In this document: positions 1-10,700 of the stretch, piece by piece | How positions within the stretch are numbered: position 1 is the stretch's first letter | Layout: each line of letters opens with the position of its first letter | Source: Hypericum androsaemum | Taxonomy: Eukaryota; Streptophyta; Magnoliopsida; Malpighiales; Hypericaceae | Reading direction: 5' to 3' | Assembly (NCBI GenBank): GCA_963995505.1 | Contig: OZ023190.1 | Location: 18,408,092 to 18,472,091 of the forward strand | Length of the DNA: 64,000 nucleotides | Made by a program: the position numbers and the translations under genes | The notes under the pieces: generated by a model | Database searches by the model: none | What the model saw: the letters and a program-made list of their open reading frames with translations, nothing else | What the model was told of the DNA's origin: nothing

Positions 1-21
1 GCCTTCAAGCTACATACATAG

Positions 22-398
22 ATGATGACAGACTTTGCTGTGGTAGCAAACAAGGTAAATGCTCTGAACTGGATAATTCTGGTTTGTCTGTTGCTCTTGG
101 ACTCGATTCATCCGCTTTGGAAAGCAGTCCTTTTCAGTTTTCTATCAAAATTGTGCTGTAATAGCTTTACGAATGCTGTTAGGAAAAGAAAAGAGAAAAT
201 ACTTAGCAATGCGTGTTTTGAGATTTAGTCAGTTCATACTCTTGTTGATGCATCCCTGCTTTAGGGTCAGAAATGCTTGTTGCTAATGAAACACGTCCTT
301 TGGTTTTGCAGACAAAATATGTTCAATATCTTAATCGGATACGCTGGCTTCATCTGGAACATCGGAATGGCGACGCCTTGGTGCATGCATGGACTTAG
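22..398 (+). CDS. C-terminal exons of an unrecognised protein (partial gene)
   Basis: Two short exons fit together at the left edge. Exon 22-54 follows an AG at 20-21 and ends before a GT at 55. The second exon begins at 312 after a TTTTGCAG acceptor and reads 28 codons to TAG at 396-398, ending in NGDALVHAWT. Joined in phase 0 the reading frame is open. The intervening 257 bases look like an intron, with stops in all useful frames. I do not recognise the family from about 39 residues. The body of the gene lies to the left of the window, so the first exon boundary and the reading frame are inferred. It could also be a chance pairing of splice-like signals. Confidence 0.35.
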
Positions 399-924
399 TC
401 CCATTCAATGCTACTGCCCCAACTTCATTTTCCAGCATCCATATCCAGCTTGGGTCTCATCTGATAGACCATTTGTTCGATTATTCTTTCTCGGGTTTGG
501 AATTCTCGTCAATTCTTTTCAGACACTGCACAGAGCTAACGAGACGGAGAGAGCACAGGCATATAGCGACTGTAGGACAGGACGGTTTCATATAACTTAC
601 ATTGGACCCAACAGGGGTTTAATACTGCTCTGTAATAGCATTGTCCAGCGATTCCTGGCAGTCGAATAGACCAGTCGAATATATGGCAAAGTAGCTAATT
701 TAGATAGTTCAACCATTGCAGTGTTTCCTATACAAGGCACCATGCCGTTGAAAAAAATTATAAAGGCATCTTAGAAAAAAATTTCTACTAATTTTAATCA
801 AGATTAGAATTAGTAGGGATAGAAACGAAAACGAAAAAAGATTGATATGACAGTCTGCTTCATCGGAAGTCCAACAATACAACTTGTTCAGTTGCTCGGG
901 AAAATTGTAACATCACTTCCAACA
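399..924. other. Non-coding stretch, probable 3' UTR and spacer
   Basis: No supported gene. It follows the stop of the partial gene and contains an A-rich stretch around 750-840, so the first part may be its 3' UTR. The open frame at 277-669 overlaps it but has no family features. Confidence 0.3.
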
Positions 925-1776
925 AGCTTCTGATAGGCCCAGATCTATCCGGCCCCTTTCTTTATCGAAGGTTGTCTGGTGACTCTGGTCTATTCTCGTG
1001 AGCCCGGCTCGGAGTCATATTTTCTCTCTCTGAAATAAATTTGTGGCCAACCATTGTATTTGTGGCGATGTCGGATCGGTTGCTCAAAATTGCAGTCAAA
1101 CCCTCTTTAAATTCATACTTAATAAATTATTTTAAAAATAATATATTTTTTTTCGATTGGAATTTATTCCAGTTTGAAAAGATAGTAAATTTAAAATTAA
1201 TAAGATAATAATTTTAAAGAATACCCTTATATATAATTATAGTCTCATAATATTACAAAATTAATAATTAGTTAAATACAAATATAGCCAGTACAATTTA
1301 GGAAACCTCTATTTACATGTTTAAGCTACCTAATTTTCTTAAAAAATTACTCCTAAATTGAGACAACAAATTAAATAGGATTGCTCTATTTGCAAACAAG
1401 TCACCTTAAAATATGTAAGTATGTGGTACGGAAAAAATGGTCATGAGTAATTTAATTGATTTTCTATATTAGTCAACCTAATGATTATACAGCCATTACA
1501 TAATTTTTAAAATTAATGCCTTCCAAAATAAGCATTTTGTTTTCATTCAGTAGTGTCCTTATAAGGAAATAGTTTAAAATTTGCCAGGAAAAAGTCAAAA
1601 AAAATTTCTTATTTGGTAACATCGGATATATTACCATTTATTGATAACAACTTACTTTATAAAGCAACATTCTCATAAATAAAATCTTTCAACGTAAAAT
1701 TGTATGTATAAATACAGGTACAAACTCTTCATTTCACCATATAGATCCTACAGTCGTAAAAGAAAGCAACAGGAAA
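925..1776 (+). promoter_or_regulatory. 5' flank and promoter of TPD1-like unit U1
   Basis: This AT-rich block is the start of the repeating array unit: parts of it recur at about 4903-5300 and 13,750-14,000, and the module at 1515-1740 recurs at 3652, 6137, 13,508 and 14,562. A TATA box (TATAAATA) lies at 1707-1714, about 63 bases before the ATG at 1777. The repeated module begins near the motif ATGCCTTCCAAAATAAGC and includes the conserved TAGTGTCCTTATAAGGAA segment. I infer this module is the shared promoter of the gene family. Confidence 0.6.
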
Positions 1777-3335
1777 ATGGCGACCAACGTCAAGCTTGTG
1801 CTCGTGGCCTTCTTCTTCATCTCTTGCATTCTCGGGGGTAATCTAGGGAATTGCCCCAATAATATATTAACATGCTCACCTGGCTATAATTAATTAATTT
1901 ATTTATTAATTGTTACGGTAACAAGGGAATTTATATAATTTGGCCAAAATATATCCTCCGGTCGTTTTGTGTCTGTTACGACATGAATCGGATTACTTTT
2001 TGTTGGTTGCAGGAGGAAATTGTCAATGTTTTCCGCCCGATACTCTCATCATCTCCCAATCTCCAACTCACAAAACGGTAGCAGGCAAGCCTCAGTGGCG
2101 AGCGACGGTTACAAACGATTGCATATGTACCTACCACGAAATCACGTTAAATTGTGATGGGTTCAAGACGGTTGAGAAAATCGATCCCAACATTTTGACT
2201 AAAATTTTTTTTTGGTGGGAATGGTGGGTGAACTACACCCCTGCATTAAAAGGAACTGATTACAGAATGATAGGACCATTGAGGTCGTCCCTTAGAAGGG
2301 CTAGGCAACCGTCTGGAGGATCCAACATAGTGTGGATACCCCTCGGAAGCTTAAGGGCAAGGTTCGCTAGTCTATCTGCTACCCTGTTACACTCTCTATT
2401 ACAAAAGTTCACCTCGGCACATCTAAATAGACGAATGACGTCTTGGCATCTAGTCACGAGGGGGAAAAGGGAGCTGCCCGCTCCTACTCCCTCGGTGAGG
2501 AATCTTATCGCCGTCTGCGAGTCTGACTCCACCATGATCTTCATGTGATTCTCTTGAAGTGCTGTTTGGAGTCCACTCTTGATGGCCCACAGTTCCGTCG
2601 TGATTGCATTGCAATAACCCAGATTGTGTCCGAATCCTGAGATCCACGAGCCAGAAGTGTTCCTGAGCACTCCTCCACAGGCAGCTGCCCCAGGATTGTC
2701 CTTTGAGGCTCCATCCACATTTATCTTGATAAATCCCTCCACTGGTGGTTCCCATCTTATGGATCTTCCTTCATCTAAAGAGTGGCAGTTCGGTTTAGGA
2801 TTTTTCCTTGCCCAAGCCCTACAGCACTCTTCAGCCTGCCTTTGAATGAACTCACTTTTCTCCCCCTGTAGCGGGTCGCTTCCAAAGACCTCATTGTTCC
2901 GCCACCTCCGTATCCACCAACAAGCTGTGGTGAATAATGTGCTCCATTGGACTTCTGTCCCCAGCGTGATGTTGCAACTTATGTTCGCCCTTAACCATAG
3001 TTGTAGGTTCGTGGAGAAGAATACTCCTCTGTTCTCTTGAGGGATCAATTTGCACCAGACTCCTTTGGCTTTGAAACAATCCCTCAAGGTGTGCAGGGTT
3101 GTTTCTGGGGCGTTGTTACAGATAGGGCAATATGGACTGGGACCAAATGTCCTCTTGTATCTTTCACTATTCGTCATCAACTTCTCATGGAAATATTTTG
3201 ACTAAATCAGGAAGCATTTGCAACCTTATTAACAACGGGGAGCCCTTGAAAACATCTCAAAATGTCACTTTCACTTACGCTTGGGATACCCAATTCCCAT
3301 TTACGTTTGCGGACGCTAGCCTTGGATGCTCTTAG
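1777..3335 (+). pseudogene. TPD1-like secreted protein gene U1, disrupted by a LINE insertion
   Basis: Exon 1 is 1777-1837 (signal peptide start MATNVKLVLVAFFF), intron 1838-2012 in phase 1, exon 2 from 2013. Exon 2 carries the family pattern: NDCICTYHEITLNC, then DGFKTVEKIDP, then after the insertion VTFTYAWDTQFPF and a terminal GCS stop at 3333-3335. Coding sequence breaks at 2203 and resumes at 3207. Without the insert the frame is continuous and about 125 residues long, typical for TAPETUM DETERMINANT1 (TPD1)-like proteins, small secreted cysteine-rich ligands; TPD1 itself is the ligand of the EMS1 receptor kinase in anthers. All expected cysteines are present, including the N-terminal one and the CxC pair. 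As it stands, translation runs into the LINE and stops at 2546-2548, losing the C-terminal third. Confidence 0.85.
2204..3194 (-). mobile_element. 5'-truncated LINE with intact zinc-knuckle and RNase H ORF
   Basis: A minus-strand non-LTR retrotransposon 3' end inserted in U1 exon 2. The 12-bp sequence ATTTTGACTAAA occurs on both sides (2192-2203 and 3195-3206), a clean target-site duplication. A nine-T run at 2205-2213 is the poly(A) tail seen from the plus strand. The element encodes an unbroken 306-residue frame (3180 to 2260): a reverse-transcriptase zinc-binding motif (CPICNNAPETTLHTLRDC) followed by an RNase H type-3 domain (KINVDGASKDNPG, ELWAIKSGL, VESDSQTAI, NRVADRLANLA). The endonuclease and reverse transcriptase are missing, as is usual for incomplete target-primed reverse transcription. 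The intact frame and sharp duplication suggest a young insertion. Confidence 0.92.
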
Positions 3336-3651
3336 TTTTGTGGTCATTCAGGGAGTTTTTGTATCAATTCAATTGTGTCACCCACAGTCGAAATAATTTT
3401 CCCAATAAAATGATATTCAATTTGTTACTGGAAAGAATAATACTTGGTTTTTTTATACTACATATTACTAGACAGACACTCACTTGGATTAATACAAATT
3501 TAAATCGAATAGCATCTTTGATAGTTGACAAAATTCTTCTAACAAATATTTAACGCTCACGTATTCTAAAAAATTCTGAACCCGAAATCTTTTACTAAAA
3601 TTTATTTGTTTGAGATTTGTCAACGAGTTCATGAAAATAATATTGCAGGTC
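3336..3651 (+). other. 3' flank of U1 with poly(A) signal
   Basis: No gene. AATAAA at 3404-3409 lies about 70 bases after the U1 stop; the same block (CCACAGTCG followed by CCCAATAAAATG) recurs after U5 (AATAAA 16,814-16,819) and, displaced by a Copia insertion, after U3 (12,938-12,943). This is the shared polyadenylation region of the array. Confidence 0.5.
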
Positions 3652-4879
3652 ATTAATGCCTTCCAAAAATAAGCTTTTTGCTTCCAATTCACTGAAAACT
3701 CAGTACTATCCTTATAAGGAAGGAGTTTAAAATTTCCCAAAAGAATTCAAAATGTTTTTCTTTATTTGGTACCATCGGATATATTACCACTTATCAGTTT
3801 CCAAAAAAAAACTTACTTTATTAGCAGCATTGCCATACATAAATTATTGCGGGGAAAACAGCAAAATAACCTAGGACGGTTTGAAATGATCGTCTCAATG
3901 TCGGTCTAATTAAGAATTAGAACTAGAGCTAGAGCTACGCTAAGCTAGACTACAGGCTAAGAAAAGAAAAAGTAATAAAGATAAGTAAAGCGTTGTTGTG
4001 TTGTGTTGGTAATGTCTTGCTACCTTGCCCGAACTCTCTTTATACAGAGCACTATGACCTAGCTCCGTCCCTTTGTATAGGAAACTTCTAACTCAGACCG
4101 CGCACCGTATAGAAAAATGTCATCTCGGCCGTTTCCAATATAGTGAGATTCACCTGGCTTGGTAATAGGAAAGTTCTAGACTGACGTCCAAAACAAGGGA
4201 ACCCAGCCTTAAACAAGAACAACCAAGCCGTGTCAGCCAAGTAACCCGGTACCAAATAGGAAAAACAAAGCCATCACCAACATAGGAAACTGGCTCCTTA
4301 TAAGAACATCTTTACCGGCTCAACCTTCTCGAATGTTCTTGCCAAAAATGTCGTCGCGCCGGCTTGCCAACCAAAACCCGAAGTGGGCATCCACCTTGAA
4401 GTCCAAAGCGAGCTCCCAACCGAAGCCAACCCTTTTCGCGAACCCACTAGCCGCTTTGAAGCCCAAGCGGGCTCCAGCCTTTCACCTCGCCAACCCAAAC
4501 GGGCGCCTTGAGGTCTAAAGCAGGTTCCTTCCCGCTTTGCCAATCCAAGCGGGCCACCTCCCGCTTTGCTAATCCAAGCGGGTCTACCGGGCCCAGCTTC
4601 GACCTCCAAACCCAAAACGGGCCAGCTTCAACCAAGCGAGTCGAGCCTATTCAAATGGCAACCTGACTCCCTCAAACCGAGCATCATTTGTTCCACATGA
4701 ACCCAGACACCATCACCTTTACCCCAAAAACCCAATGCATTATTTTTGTACCTCAACATAAATGAATTCCTTCAACAACAAAAAAGTATATAAGTACAAA
4801 CACAAAGTCTTCATAGAGACCCTACAGTCCTAAAGCAAGAGCAAAAAATCCATCACAAGCACTCAGATATTAGCCACTA
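3652..4879 (+). promoter_or_regulatory. Promoter of unit U2, split by a solo LTR
   Basis: The conserved promoter module of the array runs 3652-3847, is interrupted by the LTR at 3848-4739, and resumes at about 4757 with CATAAATGAATTCC, a TATA box (TATATAAG, 4787-4794) and a leader very like that of U3 and U5 up to the ATG at 4880. The insert lies some 45 bases upstream of the TATA box, so distal and core promoter parts are now about 0.9 kb apart. Confidence 0.6.
3848..4739 (-). mobile_element. Solo LTR (minus orientation)
   Basis: The 892-bp insert begins TGCGGGG and ends CCAATGCA, giving TG...CA termini, with TTAT repeated at both edges (3844-3847 and 4740-4743). Read on the minus strand it has an LTR-like layout: a GC-rich 5' half with repeated GCTTGGATTGGC-type units (about 4430-4620), then a TATA-like CTGTATAAAGAG near 4040, then an end rich in short repeats. 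No internal coding region or second LTR is present, so it is read as a recombination footprint of an LTR retrotransposon. The target duplication is only four clear bases. Confidence 0.55.
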
Positions 4880-4894
4880 ATGGCGACCACCGTC
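4880..4894 (+). pseudogene. Remnant of TPD1-like unit U2 (first five codons only)
   Basis: ATGGCGACCACCGTC matches the first five codons of U5 exactly and follows a normal U2 promoter and leader. Directly after it, the sequence switches to the unit 5' flank (CGAAGATTGTCTGG and CTCGTGAGCCCGG, matching about 970-1010 upstream of U1). The rest of the U2 gene is missing. I infer a deletion or unequal exchange joining U2 exon 1 to the flank of U3; a short TCCGG shared near the join may have guided it. Confidence 0.7.
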
Positions 4895-5580
4895 CGGTCC
4901 GTAATTCATTTTCTTTTTCGAAGATTGTCTGGTCCATTCTCGTGAGCCCGGTGTTGAGGACATTTTCTCTATCCCTTTCTTTTATAAATTAATAAGATAA
5001 TAATTTTGTTTAATATATATATATATATATAGTCTTATATAAATTTATAATTCTCAAATAATACAAATATAGCTAGTACAAATTATTTGAATAAAAAATT
5101 TTACGTTCTTGAAATTTGAATTTAGATGGGTCTTGTTTCCAAACTTTTTAGTTCTTTCATTTGAAGTTGTGGGGTCTAAAATTGCTAGGAAACCTTTATT
5201 TACATAGTTTTGGCCATCAAATTTTCTTAAAAAAATTACTCCCAAATTGAGATTAAAACTAAATAGGGTTGCTTTCTTTACAGACAATATCCCCTGAAAA
5301 ATGAAAATAATTTAAAAATAATGTGTGACAAAAATTATCACCAATTATTTATTTTTCACGAGTGTGGATTTATTAATTCAAATTTGAGCATTTATTAATT
5401 TTGAAAGGCCGCAATGATCTATGGGCTACATCAAATTGGCATGTCCATAATAATGTTGTGTTTATAATGACTCGAACAAATCTAGAATAACTCGATCACC
5501 AGTAGATCTAAATATTTAGTGGTATTAATTTATTTGAGATTTGTCAACCAGTTAAAAATAATAATATCACATGTCATTAA
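4895..5580 (+). other. 5' flank of unit U3 (array repeat, no gene)
   Basis: AT-rich, no coding. It matches the flank of U1 (about 960-1400) and of U5 (about 13,750-14,000), including CTAGTACAA, the TTTACAT motif and TTGAGATTTGTCAACC near 5533. It contains an (AT)n run at about 5015-5030. Confidence 0.55.
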
Positions 5581-6138
5581 TGTTAAAAAAATGGAGCAAA
5601 TGTTAGTGAGTAAAGTGATAATTCAAAGAAAATTTTAATGCACATAAAAGATTTGAGTGATTAATGTTGGATGTTACAAAATTATAATGATTCACTTTAA
5701 AAATCTAAATTAAAATGGATATTTATTTGAGAAAAATCATTCATCATTTTTAGAATTTATAACATCCAATATTTATTACAAAATTCATGACATTGATTTA
5801 TTGCATAAGAATTTTAACATTAAATCATATGTTACACAATTAAATTGTGTAAATGCCCATATTTATTTTTTCCTTCGGATATTTACTATATAAGAAGGTT
5901 ATTCATCATTTGTGAAGATTACAATCTTAACCAATGGTAAGACTTACTACTCTATTTTTTGATTCCGAGTAGTTATACCTTATTCTTGTTAGATTATTGG
6001 TTGCCCGTGTTCGTATGAACTCGGAAGGGACTCTTTAATTCCGGAGAACTACACCTATTGGTAAAATAGTTCTTAAGGACAGCGTCTCCTACGCGACTCA
6101 GATCAATTTTTCCGTTGTTTTCACCAAATTTTCCAACA
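5581..6138 (+). mobile_element. Probable solo LTR inside the U3 promoter module
   Basis: The array module reads CATTAATGCCTTCC in other units; here it is opened after CATTAA by about 558 bp that begins TGTTAAAAAAATGG and ends TTTTCCAACA. A TATA-like CTATATAAG lies near 5889, followed by a moderately GC-richer tail, as in the 3' half of an LTR. TG...CA termini support an LTR, but no clean 5-bp target duplication is visible (only AATG is shared), so another insertion type is possible. Confidence 0.45.
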
Positions 6139-6437
6139 ATGCCTTCCAAAATAAACATTTTGATTCACCGAACACCCAGTAGTGTCCTTAAAACTTACAA
6201 TAAAGAGTTTAAAATTTCCTAGAAGAAGTCAAAATATTTTTCTTTATTTGGTACCCTTGGATATATTACCATTTATTGTAACAACTTACTTTATAAGCAC
6301 CATTGCCATTTATGTATACATAAATGAATTCCTTCGACAACGAAAACTTGTATATAAATACAAACACAAATTATTTGTTTCGCCATAGAGATTCTGCGAT
6401 CCTGAAGCAATAGCCACAAAATCAATCACAAGCACTC
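6139..6437 (+). promoter_or_regulatory. Core promoter and leader of unit U3
   Basis: It resumes the array module (CTTCCAAAATAAACATTTTG, TAGTGTCCTTA) and carries TATATAAATA at 6351-6360, about 80 bases before the start codon. The leader has lost the stretch that in U2 and U5 holds the original ATGGCGACCACC start, so the ATG at 6438 is now the first one. Confidence 0.6.
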
Positions 6438-7370
6438 ATGCTTGTTGCCTTCTTCTTCTTTTGCATTTTCCAAGGTATACCCTTGAACCATTTAATCTCT
6501 TTTTTTCTACGTAGAAGTTCCATATTCTGATGTATCTAATGAAATTGTTATAGCTTACACTAAGAAATTTAAAAAAAATATAGTGTTAAATAATTGTTAG
6601 TTGAGAATTGCCATTATGCAATAGCTCAGACATACATTAATAAGCACAATTAAAATTAGAGTATCACGTGGCTTTAAATTATAACTAAATTCAAAAGTAG
6701 AATCACTTGGCATTTACCTTTAAAAAGAATAACTTGGCATTTTAATTTAGAGTCTTGCATGTAATTTAATTAAACTAAACAAGTACTAGTTTTTCATTCA
6801 TATATTTTTTTAATCCTGATACATTTTTGAGGGATTGATACTCTAACATTGAATGCCTAGATAACGTATTGTTTGACAATAAAAATACATGTCTGATCAT
6901 ATAAATACCAATACACTAAATCTCATCTAAACTTTGAAGAGTTGAACTCTGAAATTCTGCCAAATCGTTTTAGGCAGGAGCAGTATCGAAATAGGTGACT
7001 TCCCGAAAAATCTTCGTGTTGCGCCTCTCACTTACTGTACTTGTTGGTTGCAGGAGGAAATGGCAAAGAAAAATTGGGCAAGCTCACCCTCAGCCAGAGT
7101 CCAGATGGTGATCGGGTAGCAAACAAGACGGAGTGGGGAGTGACGCTCGTAAACGATAGCGGATGTTCTTATCACGACATCATTTTATCTTGCCGTGGGT
7201 TCAAGACGGTTAAAGCAATCGAGCCCAAAATCTTGACTAAATCCGGAAACATTTGCATTGCTATCCGTTGGCCTCAAATAGTCTTGCCCGGAAAAAGTAG
7301 CATCAATTTCACTTACGCTTGGGAAACCCAATTCCCATTTAAGATATTGGGCTCTCAACACCTATGCTAA
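6438..7370 (+). CDS. TPD1-like small secreted protein (unit U3), the only open copy
   Basis: Exon 1 6438-6474, phase-1 intron 6475-7053 (GTATAC...TTGCAG), exon 2 7054-7370, giving 117 residues. The N-terminus MLVAFFFFCIFQG is a short hydrophobic signal peptide; compared with U1 and U5 the first seven or so codons are deleted and an internal ATG is used. The mature part keeps the TPD1-family core: NKTEWGVTLVNDSGC, IILSCRGFKTVKAIEP, SGNIC, INFTYAWETQFPF and a terminal Cys. It has lost the N-terminal cysteine and the first cysteine of the CxC pair, leaving four of the usual six. TPD1-like proteins are apoplastic ligands or ligand-like proteins. A role here is inferred from family only. The poly(A) region has been moved 5.5 kb away by a Copia element that begins 42 bp after the stop. 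Confidence 0.7.
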
Positions 7371-7411
7371 TCTTAGATATGGCCTGATTCAGGTCATTCA
7401 AGTGTTGATGT

Positions 7412-7740
7412 TGTTAGGATAAAATTAAATGAAACTTCAATGCAAAGCACAAAAGTGGAAGATCCAAGTAGAAAGCCTAAAGTAAAAATAAAAAATGCAT
7501 TACCACATTGGAAACAACAAGGAAGATTTTTTTGTTTATAAGGAGTTTTTCTTTATTGACTAGGAAATAAGTTGACCATCTGGATAGCCAACTCGGTCCG
7601 CGACGAGAATGGTGCGTGGCACCATACGAGCACGCGCACATGCGTGTGCGCATGGCGCATTGGACGCAAGTCACAATGGGCGCTTTGTGGTGCACTTGGC
7701 ACTTCGCACATGCGCATCATCGCGAGGAGCTATCTGTGTA
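7412..7740 (+). repeat. 5' LTR of the Copia element, 3' part missing
   Basis: It starts TGTTAGGATAAAATT and follows the 3' LTR (12,030 onward) for about 230 bases, has some 85 bases of extra sequence rich in ATGCGC-type repeats, and realigns briefly at CGCGAGGAGCT. It then jumps to the gag start at 7748. About 600 bases of LTR plus the primer-binding site are deleted. Confidence 0.8.
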
Positions 7741-7747
7741 CTTGAAG

Positions 7748-10700
7748 ATGGCATCAACAAACTCAGCACCAGTGCCAGAAGTCCCAGGAACTGTCTATGC
7801 CGAAAGGCCGAAGGCCGGCCAAGTTCAATGGTACCGAGTTCAAGAGATGGCAACAGAAGATGCTGTTCTACCTGACGACACTCAACCTGGTCCGATTCTT
7901 GAAGGAAGAGGCTCCGAAGGTGGCAGAAAATGAGGCTAATCCACAGAAGATCAACGCCCTCAATACATGGAGTCACAGCGACTTCCTATGTCGTAACTAT
8001 GTCCTGAATGGCTTAGACGACGCCCTCTACAATGTCTATGCAGGTACCAAGACTTTGAAAGAATTGTGGGACTCCCTGGAGAAGAAGTACAAAACGGAGG
8101 ATGCCGGGATGAAGAAATTCATCGTCGAAAGGTTCCTTGACTTCTAGATGGTGGACTCCAAGAAGGTCATAGACCAAGTCCAAGAGCTACAGCTAATTCT
8201 ACACGAGATTCACGCCAAAGGCATACAACTCAACGAATCCTTCCAGGTGGCTACCGGCAGGACCAACTCCGAGGCTAAGGTACACCTCGCCGAAGGTGGT
8301 ACCGGCAAGAAGAGGAAGAAGCCCGGAAATAAGCAGGAGAAGTAAGAGCCAAAGTAAAAGAAGGCTAAGAAGATCAAGGATAATTGCTTCTACAACAAAC
8401 CCGGTCACATGGTAAAAGATTGTCGCCTGCCAAAGAGGGACGATCGTGAGAAGACAAATCTGGCCGAAGACCTGTCTGAGCTAGACTTATCCGCTGTGGT
8501 GTTTGAAGCCAATCTGGTAGATAACCCAAGAGAGTGGTTCATTGACACAGGGGCAACCCGACACATCTGCTCAGACAATGAGATGTTCTCGACCTATATC
8601 GCGATCAACGGATAGAAGTTATTTATGGGTAATTCCGCAACTTCTCTCGTAGTCAGATTAGGCCAGGTGGTACTGAAGCTGACTTTCAGAAAAGAGCTGA
8701 CCCTCAAGGATGTGCTGCATGTCCCAGACATTCGTAAGAATTTAGTATCCGGCTCACTGTTGAGCAAAGCTGAGATGAAACTAGTATTTGAGGCTGATAG
8801 GTTTGTTCTGACCAAGGCCGGTGCCTTTGTAGGAAAGGGTTACCTCGAGAGGGGGCTCTTCAAGATGAATATAATAACTGTCAAACGCGCCTTTAATGGC
8901 CCTAATAAAGTTGTTAATTCTTCTTATTTGGCTGAGTGTTCTAACTTATGGCATGATAGATTAGGACACGTAAATTTGAGCTCACTAAGAAAGTTAGTAA
9001 GTTTAAATTTATTGCCTAAAATAGAGTTTGAACCGAATAATAAATGTGAAGTATGTGTAGAGGCAAAAATGACCAAAGCACATTTCCATTCAATGGAAAG
9101 AAGTACTACACCTTTAGAGTTAATTCATACCGATATATGCAATATGAAACAAGTACAAACTAGAGGTGAAAAAAAGTATTTTATCATATTTATTGACGAT
9201 TGCACGAGGCACTATTATGTACACCTCTTGAAAGGAAAAGACGAAGCTCTAGAAGCTTTCAAGAGTTATAAGAATGAGGTTGAAAATCAACTTAGCACTA
9301 AAATCAAAATGATTCGAAGTGATAGAGGGAGAGAATGTGTAGCTCCGTTTGAGAAATTCTGCCAACAACATGGCATTATTCATCAGACAACTGCTCCATA
9401 CTCACCTCAATCAAACGGCGTAGCTGAGCGCAAGAATCGAACTCTTAAGGAGATGATGAATGCTATGTTGATTAGCTCGGGCTTACCATAGAACTTGTGG
9501 GGGGAAGCTGTACTATCAGCTAATCGCATTCAAAACAAATTACCACACAAGAAAAGGGACAAAACCCCATATGAATTATGGAAAGGAAGAAAGCCTTCCT
9601 ACGATTACCTTAAAGTGTGGGGGTGCCTAGCCAAGGTAGAAATACCTCTACCTAAAAGGGTGAGAATAGGACCCAAGACCGTTGACTGCATCTTTATCGG
9701 ATATACCCATAACAGTAGTGCATACCGATTTCTAGTGCACAAGTCTAAAAACTCTGAAATCAACGAGGGAATGGTCATGGAATCAAGGAATACAACATTC
9801 TTTGAGAATATCTTTCCTAAAAAGAAAACGAAAGAAGTAAGCTCAAATAAAAGAAGTTATGAAGCTACACAAGGCTCTGATCAAGGTGCTGAGGAACTTA
9901 GATGGAGTAAGAGGGTCAAAACGGCCAAATTATTTGGTCCAGATTTTCTGACGTACGTATTAGAAAATGAACCTAGGACAGTCCAAGAGGCATTATCTAG
10001 TTCGGATGCTCCTCTCTGAAAAGAAGCTATCAATAGTGAGATAGAATCCATCATGCAAAATCACACGTGGAAAATCGTGGATCTTCCACCAGGTTACAAA
10101 CCTTTAGGTTGCAAGTAGATCCTTAAAAAAAATACAAAACTGATGGATCAATCGATAAGTACAAATCTCAGTTGGTAGCTAAAGGGTTCAAACAAAAGGA
10201 AGGATACGATTTCTTTGATACGTATTCGCCAGTCACAAGAATCACATCTATTAGAGTGCTCATAGCTGTTGCAGCACTCTATAACCTCGAGATACATCAG
10301 ATGGATGTAAAAATAGCTTTCCTAAATGGAGAACTGGAAGAGAAAATATATATGGAACAACCTGAAATTGCCCCCGGACAAGAACATAAGGTGTGCAAGC
10401 TGGTCAAGTCACTATACGGGCTGAAACAGGCGCCGAAATAATGGCATGAGAAATTTGACAGAACAATGATGTCAAATGGCTTTAAGATCAATGAGTGTGA
10501 TAAATGTGTATACATTAAAGGCATACCTGATGATTACGTAATTGTATGTCTGTATGTAGACGATATGCTAATCACGGAAAGTAGTAAAGATCTTATCGTA
10601 AAAACTAAGAACATGTTAAAGAATAACTTTGACATGAAAGATATGGGTCTAGCTGACGTCATACTGGGGATTAAAATCTCTAGGACAACTGAAGGAATTG

